Origin: Alphaproteobacteria bacterium
GTDB lineage: Bacteria; Pseudomonadota; Alphaproteobacteria; Caulobacterales; Parvularculaceae
Direction of reading: 5' to 3'
Length of the DNA stretch: 64,000 nt
NCBI GenBank assembly: GCA_016125455.1
Contig: WGLS01000003.1
Location: 43,576 to 107,575 of the forward strand
Below are positions 28,730 through 37,207 of the stretch, in pieces. The notes under the pieces were generated by a model. That model was given only the letters and a program-made list of their open reading frames with translations. It had not been told where the DNA came from and made no database searches. The first letter of the stretch is position 1, and the number at the start of each line of letters is the position of its first letter. Position numbers and translations under genes: made by a program.

Positions 28730-29950
28730 ATGGATTTCGAGTATTCCGACCGGTGCAAAGACTATATCCGGCGCGTCAACGACTTCATGGAGAAGCATGT
28801 CGTTGAAGGTCAGGAGACGTATGAACGTCAGCACGCGGAATTTGGTCCCAACGGGCGTTGGCGGGTGCCGCCGATCATCGAAGAACTCAAGGCGAAGGCC
28901 AAGGCCGAGGGATTGTGGAACATGTTCCACACGAATCCCAAATACGGACCGGGCCTATCGAACGCCGACTATGCCCCAATTGCCGAGTTGACCGGCCGCA
29001 TCCATATCGCGCCGGAAGTCTTCAATTGTGCGGCGCCCGACACGGGCAATATGGAAGTCTTGATGAAATATGGCTCGCCAGAGCAACAGGAGCAATGGCT
29101 TGCGCCGCTTCTTGCTGGCGAAATCCGGTCCGCCTTCCTCATGACGGAACCGGCGGTCGCGTCATCTGACGCAACAAATATAGAAACCGAAATTACGCGG
29201 GACGGAGATCATTACGTCGTTAATGGCGTGAAGTGGTGGTCTTCAGGCGCCGGCGATCCGCGATGCAAGATCTTCATCGTGATGGGAAAGACCGACACGT
29301 CCGCCGAACGCCATGCGCAACAATCGCAGATACTCGTGCCCGCCGACGCGGAAGGCGTCGAAGTCCTTCGGCATTTGCCAGTGTTCGGCTATGATGACGC
29401 GCCGCATGGCCACATGGAAATCCGCCTCAATAATGTCCGTGTGCCAAAGGAAAACCTGATTTTGGGAGAAGGCCGCGGGTTTGAGATTGCGCAAGGTCGA
29501 CTTGGCCCGGGCCGCATCCACCATTGCATGCGGACGATCGGCGCAGCGGAGGTCGCTCTTGAGAAGATGGTCAAGCGACTGCTCGCGCGTGAAGCCTTTG
29601 GAAAGCCGATTTTTAAGCATTCAATATGGGAACAGAGGGTCGCTGAGGCGAGGATTGACATTGAAATGGCTCGGTTGCTCACCCTGAAGGCTGCCTGGAT
29701 GATGGATACCGTCGGGAACAAGGTCGCACAGGGTGAAATCGCCATGATCAAGGTGGCCGCGCCGCGCGTTGCGCTGAAGGTCATTGATGATGCCATACAG
29801 GCGCACGGCGGCGGGGGCGTGACCTCCGATTTCGGACTGGCCAAAGCATACGCGTCACTCCGCACACTGCGGATTGCGGATGGACCGGATGAAGTCCATT
29901 GCCGCGCAATAGCGCGGTTGGAATTCAAGAAGCACTCCAACCTAGCCTAA
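28730..29950 (+). CDS. Acyl-CoA dehydrogenase
   Basis: Flavoprotein that introduces a double bond into an acyl-CoA. The 406-residue product has the FAD/substrate motifs of the family: [39 protein letters not shown], and [16 protein letters not shown], plus the C-terminal [12 protein letters not shown] and [16 protein letters not shown]. The layout is close to the ACAD10/11-type long or branched-chain group; the exact substrate is unclear. ATG 28730 has AAGGAG at 9 bases. It lies in the TetR-controlled run, about 100 bases after the small membrane protein. Confidence 0.96.
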   Translation: MDFEYSDRCKDYIRRVNDFMEKHVVEGQETYERQHAEFGPNGRWRVPPIIEELKAKAKAEGLWNMFHTNPKYGPGLSNADYAPIAELTGRIHIAPEVFNCAAPDTGNMEVLMKYGSPEQQEQWLAPLLAGEIRSAFLMTEPAVASSDATNIETEITRDGDHYVVNGVKWWSSGAGDPRCKIFIVMGKTDTSAERHAQQSQILVPADAEGVEVLRHLPVFGYDDAPHGHMEIRLNNVRVPKENLILGEGRGFEIAQGRLGPGRIHHCMRTIGAAEVALEKMVKRLLAREAFGKPIFKHSIWEQRVAEARIDIEMARLLTLKAAWMMDTVGNKVAQGEIAMIKVAAPRVALKVIDDAIQAHGGGGVTSDFGLAKAYASLRTLRIADGPDEVHCRAIARLEFKKHSNLA

Positions 29951-29958
29951 CCTCGACA

Positions 29959-30369
29959 ATGATCATGCGCTCCGTTGGATGGGCGATTGCGATATCGACC
30001 GCAGGGGCGATTCCCGTCATCGCGGCCAGCGCATTAAGGTCGGCAACCCGCAATGTCCCTTTTCGGATTGTCATGGACGCCGGGTTTGATGCGTTCCAGG
30101 TGTCAATTGGGCCGCTGATGGCAGCGCTTGTCGCTGGCGCCTGGCTTTGGGAAGCGGCGGGTCGGAGGCCGACCGACCTGGGCTATGCGCTCGCCGCTGC
30201 GGGCATTGCTTTTGCGATGCTTGAGTCGTTCTTTTTGTTTGCTTACGGCGCGCCGCCTTCTCTCGAGCTGGACTTGGCGGAAGCGGCGCTGCTTGTCTCA
30301 TTTGCCGCCGCTGGCGGCGCGTTTTCGTTCATGCGGCGCATGATGCGTTCCGTATGGCCCAACCAGTAG
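29959..30369 (+). CDS. Four-helix membrane protein of unknown function
   Basis: A 136-residue hydrophobic protein with about four predicted helices, starting MIMRSVGWAIAISTAGAIPV and ending in a basic tail (MRRMMRSVWPNQ). It has no motif that I recognise. It starts 8 bases after the acyl-CoA dehydrogenase stop and is followed by the MAPEG gene 13 bases on, so it belongs to the same transcript. An ATG at 29965 is an equal start candidate. Confidence 0.7.
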   Translation: MIMRSVGWAIAISTAGAIPVIAASALRSATRNVPFRIVMDAGFDAFQVSIGPLMAALVAGAWLWEAAGRRPTDLGYALAAAGIAFAMLESFFLFAYGAPPSLELDLAEAALLVSFAAAGGAFSFMRRMMRSVWPNQ

Positions 30370-30382
30370 AAAGGCGCCGCTC

Positions 30383-30790
30383 ATGCTCGCACCGCTTCTC
30401 GCTCTCGTCGTCTGGACACTGATCGTCTGGGTATGGATGTACGCATTGCGGATTCCGGCGATGCAAAAAGCGGGGATCGACCCCCAGGATGCGCTTCATC
30501 CAGGCTCGCTTTCCGGGTTGCCTCGAACGGCCAGATGCGCGGCGGACAACTATAATCATTTGCACGAGCAGCCGACGCTGTTCTATGCGCTGGCGCTTTA
30601 CGGCCATCTTTCGGGTTCGGGCGACGGGCCAGCCGTCTTGCTCGCCTGGACTTATGTTGCAACCCGGATTGCCCACTCATTCGCTCAGATCGTCCTCCAG
30701 AAAGTTGCCGTCCGATTCGCGACTTTCGCCCTTGGAAGCATCATTCTGATGGCTCTTGCGGCTATCTTTGTCGCCGCATCGGTTAGCTGA
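30383..30790 (+). CDS. MAPEG family membrane protein
   Basis: A 135-residue, four-helix membrane protein of the MAPEG group, whose members include glutathione S-transferases and peroxidases acting on lipophilic compounds. The signature is NYNHLHEQPTLFYALALYG and ATRIAHSFAQ (conserved Glu, Asn and Arg near the active-site region). The length fits the family. It starts 13 bases after the preceding gene. Together with the acyl-CoA dehydrogenase it would suit detoxification or handling of lipid-like compounds. Confidence 0.88.
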   Translation: MLAPLLALVVWTLIVWVWMYALRIPAMQKAGIDPQDALHPGSLSGLPRTARCAADNYNHLHEQPTLFYALALYGHLSGSGDGPAVLLAWTYVATRIAHSFAQIVLQKVAVRFATFALGSIILMALAAIFVAASVS

Positions 30791-30821
30791 TGGCCGGGAG
30801 TTTCCTTGCGATGGCGCCGCG

Positions 30822-31334
30822 ATGATAACGCCCACGTATCTTGCACTTATGGCGACCTACAATCGCTGGCAGAATCGCAGCCTTTGTGCGGCTGCTGACG
30901 GGTTGTCCGATTTCGAGCGGAAGCTGGACCGTGGGGCGTTTTTCAGGTCGATACATGAAACGCTCGAACATATTCTCTGGGCAGACGAAGTATGGCTCTC
31001 CCGATTTGGCGCCTGCGCTGCGCCAGATGGTGGAATTGCCGACTCGACAGGCCGGTTCCGTGACTGGACCGATCTCAAAAATCAGCGTCGCGCCATGGAT
31101 GAAACCATACTGTCGTGGGCTGAATCGATGACCGCCGAGGCGCTTGAAGGCGATTTGTCGTGGCGGTCAGGCGTCCTTGGGCGTGATGTCACCCGGCCGC
31201 GCGCTCTGCTCATCGTTCATGTCTTCAATCACCAGACGCACCACCGCGGTCAGGTTCACGCGATGCTTACCGCAGCGGGCGCGTCGCCGGAAGACACTGA
31301 TCTCCCGTTCATGCCTGACCAGGATTGTCGCTGA
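30822..31334 (+). CDS. DinB family protein
   Basis: A 170-residue four-helix-bundle protein of the DinB/YfiT type. The metal-binding His residues are visible in SIHETLEHILWADEVW and in HVFNHQTHHRGQ. Members act as thiol-dependent transferases or have unknown roles. The ATG at 30822 begins MITPTYLALMATYNRWQN, as expected for the family; the longer frame starts inside the MAPEG gene. It is the last gene of the run. Its 3' end overlaps the convergent GNAT gene by 26 bases. Confidence 0.88.
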   Translation: MITPTYLALMATYNRWQNRSLCAAADGLSDFERKLDRGAFFRSIHETLEHILWADEVWLSRFGACAAPDGGIADSTGRFRDWTDLKNQRRAMDETILSWAESMTAEALEGDLSWRSGVLGRDVTRPRALLIVHVFNHQTHHRGQVHAMLTAAGASPEDTDLPFMPDQDCR

Positions 31335-31875
31335 TCCATTTGAACATGATGTGCGCATCGACAAGGCCAAGTTCCCGATGCCGAAATGCCCGAGGAACCG
31401 TTCCAACAATCTGGAACCCGGCCTTTGACCAAGCGCGCAATCCGGCCCGGTTGGTCGCCACGACGAGATTGAACCGCATGCCGAGATAGCCTTTTTGGCG
31501 CGCAACGGTCTCCGCATGTGCGCACATCAGGCCTGCGAGGCCTTGCCCTCGCGCCGATTTCGCCACGACGAAGCCGCAATTGCAGATATGATCGCCAAGT
31601 CCGTCCTGATCCGTGCGCAAATAGTATGTTCCGAGAATGTCATTTTCCTCGCTGCGCGCCACGAAGACCAAGTGGCTTGGCGCAAGCCAGTACGCGCGGG
31701 CATCCGTTTCCAACATGTCGACCGGGCAAGGATAGCTGTCGCCGTCGGCAAACGCTTCCTTCAGGAGAGGCCAGATGAAAGACCAATCGTCTTGTGAAAT
31801 AGGGCCGACCATTAAGCTTTGGCCGGTTGACCCGCCGGCGTCATGACGTGAAGCCCGATCCTGCTGCAAAGACAC
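31309..31875 (-). CDS. GNAT family N-acetyltransferase
   Basis: A 188-residue acetyl-CoA-dependent transferase. The GNAT core is clear: strand [34 protein letters not shown] with the acetyl-CoA motif A (RGQGLAG), then [23 protein letters not shown]. The substrate is unknown. The GTG at 31875 is chosen because AAGGAGG lies 8 bases upstream; ATGs at 31908 and 31812 are other options. It is divergent from the pterin dehydratase gene and convergent with the DinB gene. Confidence 0.9.
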   Translation of the reverse strand: MSLQQDRASRHDAGGSTGQSLMVGPISQDDWSFIWPLLKEAFADGDSYPCPVDMLETDARAYWLAPSHLVFVARSEENDILGTYYLRTDQDGLGDHICNCGFVVAKSARGQGLAGLMCAHAETVARQKGYLGMRFNLVVATNRAGLRAWSKAGFQIVGTVPRAFRHRELGLVDAHIMFKWISDNPGQA

Positions 31876-31982
31876 TTTCGAGCCCTCCTTTTGGTGGACA
31901 GCTATCATGCCGCCCTTTGCGGCGTGGCAACGAACGTCTTACCTATGATCGATCGGATGCAGTTGGAACAAGGAGCGCGATC

Positions 31983-32270
31983 ATGGTCGAACGGCTCAAA
32001 GACGAAGCGAAAGCAGACTTCCTGCGCGATGCGTCCGGGTGGGAGCTCCTCCCGGATCGCGATGCTGTCAAAAAGACTTTCAAATTCAGAAACTTCGTAG
32101 AGGCTTGGGGGTTCATGAACCAGGTCGCGCTAGAAGCTGAAAAGGTGGATCACCATCCGGAGTGGTTTAACGTGTACAACCGGGTCGACATAACGCTGAC
32201 AACGCATGATGCGAAAGGATTGTCCGAGCGTGACGTCGATCTAGCGGCCAAAATTGATAGGCTCGCCTGA
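31983..32270 (+). CDS. phhB: 4a-hydroxytetrahydrobiopterin dehydratase
   Basis: Dehydrates carbinolamine in pterin recycling and can support phenylalanine hydroxylase. The 95-residue product has the family signature with [14 protein letters not shown]...[14 protein letters not shown], giving the conserved His-His-Pro and the distal His/Asp. The length is normal. The ATG at 31983 has AAGGAG about 8 bases upstream. It is followed 39 bases later by chvI; no phenylalanine hydroxylase gene is in the window. Confidence 0.95.
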   Translation: MVERLKDEAKADFLRDASGWELLPDRDAVKKTFKFRNFVEAWGFMNQVALEAEKVDHHPEWFNVYNRVDITLTTHDAKGLSERDVDLAAKIDRLA

Positions 32271-32309
32271 TCGGGGCGGTTCGGCAGAGGTGAACAAAGG
32301 ACTTAAGGC

Positions 32310-33005
32310 ATGGCGAAAATCGCCCTCGTCGACGACGACGAAAACATCTTGACCTCGGTAGCGATGGCATTCGAAGCGGAAGGCCATGAGGTGGCCACCT
32401 ACTCGGATGGCGCAAGCGCGCTTGAGGCGATTAACGCCTCGCCCCCGGACTTGATTGTTTCCGACATCAAGATGCCGACCATGGACGGCATGGAGCTGTT
32501 GCGCCGGCTGCGTCAGGGCAATGATACGCCCTTGATTTTTCTGACGTCAAAGGATGAAGAAATCGACGAAGTGCTTGGCCTTACGCTTGGCGCCGATGAC
32601 TATGTGAAAAAGCCTTTTTCCCAGCGCCTATTGCTCGAGCGGGTGAAAGCTGTTCTTCGGCGTCGGCAGGCGGGGCCTGCCCCAACCCAGGAAGAGCAGA
32701 AGCAGATCATTCGTCGTGGGAGCCTGACGTTGGATCCAATGCGGCACGCCTGCCTCTGGAAAGATGAGCGGGTCACGTTGACAGTGACTGAATTCCTTAT
32801 ACTTGAGGCGCTCGCCCAGCGTCCCGGTTTCGTCAAGACGCGCGACGCGCTAATGGATGCCGCATATGACGATCAGATATATGTGGACGACCGGACAATC
32901 GACAGCCACATAAAACGTATCCGGAAGAAATTTCGCGTGGTTGACGCCGAATTCGACGCAATCGAGACACTGTACGGCGTTGGCTATAAGTACAAGGAAG
33001 ATTGA
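32310..33005 (+). CDS. chvI: Response regulator ChvI
   Basis: OmpR/PhoB-type response regulator of the ChvG-ChvI two-component system, which in alphaproteobacteria controls envelope, acid and symbiosis or virulence responses. The 231-residue product has the receiver domain with Asp8/Asp9/Asp10, phosphoacceptor Asp52 (DIKMPTMDG) and the Lys in [22 protein letters not shown] winged-helix DNA-binding domain ends in [17 protein letters not shown] and YGVGYKYKE. It overlaps the start of chvG if the TTG at 33002 is used. Confidence 0.95.
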   Translation: MAKIALVDDDENILTSVAMAFEAEGHEVATYSDGASALEAINASPPDLIVSDIKMPTMDGMELLRRLRQGNDTPLIFLTSKDEEIDEVLGLTLGADDYVKKPFSQRLLLERVKAVLRRRQAGPAPTQEEQKQIIRRGSLTLDPMRHACLWKDERVTLTVTEFLILEALAQRPGFVKTRDALMDAAYDDQIYVDDRTIDSHIKRIRKKFRVVDAEFDAIETLYGVGYKYKED

Positions 33006-33016
33006 GGCTTCGGACA

Positions 33017-34744
33017 ATGGCCGATTCGGCTCGCAGCCGCGCGCGATCGCCGAACCGGCTAGCGGTCTCGCGCCTCACCTTTACAATTGCGATTGCGAAC
33101 CTCGTTGGGCTGATGATCCTGCTTCTTGGATCATTCGCTGTCAGTGAGTATCGAGAGAGCCTTATTCTCGCAAAACTGGAAGGAGTCCGAGGCCAGGCGC
33201 AGATTGTCGCTGACGTCCTGGCGCAAACTGCAATTGATCCGGATGAATGCCTAGCCGTTGAACAACCGGTGAGGACAGGCCCTGACATTGCAGCAACAGA
33301 CCCAGTGCCGGTTTGCGGTCGAAATTTGCGAGCGGAAGATGTCGCCGTCGTCTTTAATCGCATCTGGGACAGTTTCGAAGGACGAATCCGCATCTTCCGG
33401 GCGCCGGACGACGGTTCAACAGTGGTTTCCGACGCACAGGCCTTGCTACTTGATGACGTCGTCCTGCGTGAAGATCGAATCGACCTTGAAGCGCTGCCGC
33501 CAATACGGCAGGTAACCCCGGCAAGCGCTCAATGGCGCGCTCTTGAGGCGGCGCGACGATTCATGAGCCGCTTCATGACGGGACGTTTTCGGAGGGCTGC
33601 TGCCGATCGCACGATCGAACAGGAATTAACCGAAGCGATTGCATCGCCAGTGCAGGCTGAAAACAGAGGGTGGTCGTGGGTCAGACTCGACGAGAACGGC
33701 GAACTTGTGGCGTCAGTTTCCATTCCTGTACGAAGAGTGCACGCCGTATACGGCGTCGTCACCTCCGAAATAGGCGGGATCGATGAACTCGTCGGCAAAT
33801 CCCGTACCGCGATTTTGCCCTTCTTCGGTCTTGCGATTGCTGCCGCCATTCTTTCGTCCTTGCTACTGACCGCCGCAATTGCGCAGCCGATCCGGCAGCT
33901 CGCGATCGCAGCAGATAAGGTGAGGGAAGAGATATCGGCGGCGGGCCGCGCTCGCATACCTGACTTTACGCATCGCAAGGATGAGATTGGAGAGTTATCC
34001 GGATCACTGCGCGCAATGACGCAGGCGATTTATGACCGGATTGAAGCGATAGAGAGCTTTGCCGCCGACGTCGCCCACGAGCTAAAAAACCCCTTGACCT
34101 CGATCCGTAGCGCTGCCGAGACTCTAGAGATAGCCAAAGCTGAAGAAGCAAAGAAGAAGCTGATGGGCGTTATCCAGAAGGATGTCGCCAGGATGGATCG
34201 TCTCATTACGGATATTTCAAATGCATCGCGTCTTGATGCGGAACTTGCCCGTGAAGAACGCGAAGGCGTCGAACTTCGCAAATTACTGACCGATATCGTC
34301 GATCTCTACGGCGCAACGCATAAAGATGAGCAAGCGCGCGTCGCGCTCTCAAAGCCGGCAACCGAGCTGTACCTGATTGGCAATGCCGGCGCGCTCGGCC
34401 AGGTTTTCCGAAACCTTATCGACAATGCGATATCATTCTCGCCGCCGAACGGCGTCGTCACCGTGAGCCTGGCGGCGCCAACGATGCGAAACACGCCGGC
34501 GCAGATCACCGTCGAGGATGAGGGCCCTGGGGTGCCGGGGGATGCGCTCGAACGAATATTCGATCGTTTCTATACGAAGCGGCCTGCCGGCGCTTCTTTT
34601 GGAAACAATTCCGGCCTTGGTCTCGCGATTTGCAGGCAAATCGTCGCTTCCCATGGCGGCCGGGTCTTTGCCCAAAACCGACTGTCTGAAGATGGAACAG
34701 TTGCAGGCGCTCGCTTTGTTGTTGAACTGCCTGTCGCGCGATGA
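33017..34744 (+). CDS. chvG: Sensor histidine kinase ChvG
   Basis: Inner-membrane sensor kinase of the ChvG-ChvI pair. The 575-residue product has helix 1 (LTFTIAIANLVGLMILLLG), a periplasmic sensor domain of about 210 residues, helix 2 (ILPFFGLAIAAAILSSLLL), HAMP, the H-box VAHELKNPLTSIR, and the ATPase boxes NLIDNAISFSP, GPGVPGDALERIFDRFYT and NSGLGLAICRQIV. The start may be ATG 33017 (GAGG upstream) or TTG 33002. The hprK stop-start overlap (ATGA) shows that the kinase and PTS genes are one operon. Confidence 0.95.
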   Translation: MADSARSRARSPNRLAVSRLTFTIAIANLVGLMILLLGSFAVSEYRESLILAKLEGVRGQAQIVADVLAQTAIDPDECLAVEQPVRTGPDIAATDPVPVCGRNLRAEDVAVVFNRIWDSFEGRIRIFRAPDDGSTVVSDAQALLLDDVVLREDRIDLEALPPIRQVTPASAQWRALEAARRFMSRFMTGRFRRAAADRTIEQELTEAIASPVQAENRGWSWVRLDENGELVASVSIPVRRVHAVYGVVTSEIGGIDELVGKSRTAILPFFGLAIAAAILSSLLLTAAIAQPIRQLAIAADKVREEISAAGRARIPDFTHRKDEIGELSGSLRAMTQAIYDRIEAIESFAADVAHELKNPLTSIRSAAETLEIAKAEEAKKKLMGVIQKDVARMDRLITDISNASRLDAELAREEREGVELRKLLTDIVDLYGATHKDEQARVALSKPATELYLIGNAGALGQVFRNLIDNAISFSPPNGVVTVSLAAPTMRNTPAQITVEDEGPGVPGDALERIFDRFYTKRPAGASFGNNSGLGLAICRQIVASHGGRVFAQNRLSEDGTVAGARFVVELPVAR

Positions 34745-35238
34745 CTGGCGTTCAGGTCCACGCGGTCGCCCTTGCACTGGCCGTCGATCCGGATGGGCCG
34801 CACATTGGCGTGCTGGCTCTCGGCGGCGCGGGCGCGGGCAAAAGTTCACTCGCCATAGCAGCGGTGCATGAATGCCCTTGGCGGCGCACGGCGCTGGTTG
34901 CCGACGACAGGGTTGCCCTAAGACTTGACGACCGCGGGGAGCTGCTGGCGTCGCCGCCGCCTGCGCTGGCGGGCCTTGTCGAAGTCTGGGGATACGGGCC
35001 CTTGTCGGTCAGATCAATGCCGGAAATCGACGTGCGACTTGTTCTCGACCTTGGCGGACCGTTTCAACGTCTCCCGGAGCGTCGGCGATGGTGGCCAGCA
35101 GAACTTGACCCGGATCGGAGTGACGGCATTCCTTGCGTTCCGTTTGATCCTCGGGCGTCTGGCGTCGTCGCGAGGGCGCGTCTCGTCGCTCGTTCGATTT
35201 TGGTGGACAAATCGACGACGCGCCGCACGATAGGTTGA
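34741..35238 (+). CDS. hprK: HPr kinase/phosphorylase C-terminal domain protein
   Basis: Short alphaproteobacterial HPr kinase. Phosphorylates a Ser in HPr and so links carbon/nitrogen status to regulation. The 165-residue product has only the catalytic domain, with the P-loop GGAGAGKSS and VADDRVALRLD; the N-terminal domain of the Gram-positive enzyme (about 310 residues) is absent, as is normal for this class. Its start overlaps the chvG stop by 4 bases. The signature region around VEVWGYGPL is present. Confidence 0.92.
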   Translation: MTGVQVHAVALALAVDPDGPHIGVLALGGAGAGKSSLAIAAVHECPWRRTALVADDRVALRLDDRGELLASPPPALAGLVEVWGYGPLSVRSMPEIDVRLVLDLGGPFQRLPERRRWWPAELDPDRSDGIPCVPFDPRASGVVARARLVARSILVDKSTTRRTIG

Positions 35239-35294
35239 GGCGAGCGGAGTCCGGCGCGACTCTGTGGGCGACAGTGACGGACAGGGGCCGCGTC

Positions 35295-35708
35295 ATGATC
35301 GGATTGGTGATTGTCTCCCATGGCAGGTTGGCGGATGAATTACTCGCCGCCGCCGAACACGTTGTTGGCCCGCTGGAAGACGTTGTCGCGGTTTCAATTG
35401 GCGCCGATGACGACATGGAAAGGCGTCGCCGCGATATTCTTGAGGCGGCGGAGAAAGTGAACAAGGACGATGGCGTCATCATTTTTACCGACATGTTCGG
35501 CGGTACGCCGTCCAACCTTGCGATATCCGTGATGGAGAAGGCGAAAGCCGAAGTTATCGCGGGCGTGAACCTGCCAATGCTCATAAAGGTCGCTTCGATT
35601 CGCGCCGATAAACCTCTCGCCGAAACCGTTGCCGCCGCTTACGAGGCCGGTCGCAAGTATATCAATGTCGCTTCGTGGGTGCTCGCCGGCGAAGGCGACG
35701 CTGAATAG
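35295..35708 (+). CDS. PTS EIIA-Man domain protein
   Basis: Phosphoryl-accepting EIIA of the mannose family, acting in a regulatory PTS without a sugar permease. The 137-residue product has the phosphorylatable His9 (GLVIVSHGRLAD), and FTDMFGGTPSNLAI, the conserved second region. The ATG at 35295 gives the standard opening; a longer frame to 35235 is unlikely. No EIIB/EIIC gene and no ptsI (EI) are in the window. It lies between hprK and the HPr gene. Confidence 0.94.
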   Translation: MIGLVIVSHGRLADELLAAAEHVVGPLEDVVAVSIGADDDMERRRRDILEAAEKVNKDDGVIIFTDMFGGTPSNLAISVMEKAKAEVIAGVNLPMLIKVASIRADKPLAETVAAAYEAGRKYINVASWVLAGEGDAE

Positions 35709-35739
35709 TGCACTTGGCAAGCGACGTTCGGGGGAGTTG

Positions 35740-36027
35740 ATGGCCGATTCCGTCGATACCTATAGCCGGCTTGTATCGATAAGGAACCGTCGGGGACTGC
35801 ACGCCAGGGCGTCAGCAAAATTCTGCGCTGTCGCCGGTTCGTTTGATGCGGTGGTTCGAGTTCGGCGCGAAGATGCTGACGTCGGCGGCTGCTCGATCAT
35901 GGGGCTGCTCATGCTTGGCGCAGGCAAAGGTTGCGACATTGAAATTTCCGCCACGGGGCCGCAGGCGAGGGAGGTCGTCGATACACTGGTGAGACTCGTC
36001 GAAGATCGGTTCGGCGAGGGCGAATAG
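35740..36027 (+). CDS. ptsH: HPr family phosphocarrier protein
   Basis: Small phosphocarrier of the PTS. The 95-residue product has active His21 in NRRGLHARASAKF and the regulatory Ser52 in GGCSIMGLLML, the site used by HprK. The length is slightly over the usual 85-90 residues. GGGGAG lies 4 bases before the ATG. With hprK and the EIIA gene it forms the usual alphaproteobacterial regulatory PTS that follows chvIG. The gene is convergent with the RND membrane fusion gene 22 bases downstream. Confidence 0.94.
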   Translation: MADSVDTYSRLVSIRNRRGLHARASAKFCAVAGSFDAVVRVRREDADVGGCSIMGLLMLGAGKGCDIEISATGPQAREVVDTLVRLVEDRFGEGE

Positions 36028-36048
36028 GGGCCTTTCGGCGAGCTACAT

Positions 36049-37194
36049 CTACGAATTTGGCGTCGCCGGCTTGATTTCCACTGCCTGGCCATCGCGTAGC
36101 CGCTCGGCGCCGCGGACGACCACCCTCTCGCCGGCGTCAATTTCGCCGATGAGTTCAATCAGGTCGCCGTCGGCTGCGCCGAGCCGCACCGGGACGCGTA
36201 CGGCCGAACCATCGTCATTGACCTTGAAGACGACCGCGCCGTCATTGCGTAAGACAAGCGCGTCGCGCGGCGCGGCGACCGCCCGCCGCGGGGACGCGGA
36301 TGGGAGCATCACGCGCACTGGCGCACCGATCGGCCAACCCGTTTCGCTGAGGCTTACCCTAACCTCGAGGGTTCGAGTAATTTCGTCGCCGACTGGCAGG
36401 ACGGCGCGTACGATGCCTTCCGCCTGCTGGTCCTCGTACGCGACCGGAATTCGGTCGCCAGCCTTTACTGACATGAGCATGTCGGCGCTGGCGCGCGCCG
36501 TGACTTCCAGACGCTCGGTATCGACCAGTCGGACAATCGGCGCCCCAACATTCGCGAACTCACCGACCTGAACCGACCGGCCTGCAACCTTTCCAGTGAA
36601 CGGCGCCCTGATCTCCGTGCGATCAAGATCAAGCTGCGCTCGGCGCGCCGCAACGCGACCGCGCTCGAGCGCGCCGACGGCTTCGCCATAGTTTGAGCGG
36701 ACTTCGTCGAGAGCGGCTTCTGACTCGCCAGTCTCCCGACCCAGTCCCTCATAGCGCTCAACCAGCTTTTCCAGATATTCAGCCCTGGCGACAAGACGCT
36801 TCACTTCGGCGCGTGCGTCGCTGAGCGCCAGTTCCGCGTTTGACGGATCGAGGCGGGCGAGCACTTCGCCTTCCTCAATTTCTTCCCCAATCTCCGCGAC
36901 CCAGGTCACCTGCGCCGTTGTCGCCGCAGCGATCACGCTGTCCGCAATGCTGACCGCAGAACCGGGCGCTTCAGCTCGAGGGGCGAGCACCGTTTCGACA
37001 GTGTCCGCAACGATAACCGGCGCCGGCGGCGGCCCCTGCCGTTCAGCGGTCTGTTCGGAGGCGTTTGCAGCATCCTGTTTGCCAAGAAAGGCGGAGACGC
37101 CGAAAAATCCGACGCTGCAGGCGACCGTTGCGACGCCTGCCAGCAGCGCTCGGCGCCTCGGAAATCGGACGGAGATGGGCATTGGCTTGGTCAT
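36049..37194 (-). CDS. RND efflux periplasmic adaptor (membrane fusion protein)
   Basis: Links the inner-membrane RND pump to an outer-membrane channel. The 381-residue product has an N-terminal membrane helix, a lipoyl/barrel domain (AEIGEEIEEGEVLARLDPSNAEL), a coiled-coil hairpin (residues about 125-185) and the RIAPFTG-type segment TEIRAPFTGKVAGRSVQVGEF. The start at 37194 has GGAG 7 bases upstream. It lies 13 bases after the pump gene and completes a two-gene efflux operon. The outer-membrane TolC partner is not encoded here. Confidence 0.93.
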   Translation of the reverse strand: MTKPMPISVRFPRRRALLAGVATVACSVGFFGVSAFLGKQDAANASEQTAERQGPPPAPVIVADTVETVLAPRAEAPGSAVSIADSVIAAATTAQVTWVAEIGEEIEEGEVLARLDPSNAELALSDARAEVKRLVARAEYLEKLVERYEGLGRETGESEAALDEVRSNYGEAVGALERGRVAARRAQLDLDRTEIRAPFTGKVAGRSVQVGEFANVGAPIVRLVDTERLEVTARASADMLMSVKAGDRIPVAYEDQQAEGIVRAVLPVGDEITRTLEVRVSLSETGWPIGAPVRVMLPSASPRRAVAAPRDALVLRNDGAVVFKVNDDGSAVRVPVRLGAADGDLIELIGEIDAGERVVVRGAERLRDGQAVEIKPATPNS

Positions 37195-37207
37195 CGATCA
37201 ACTCCAA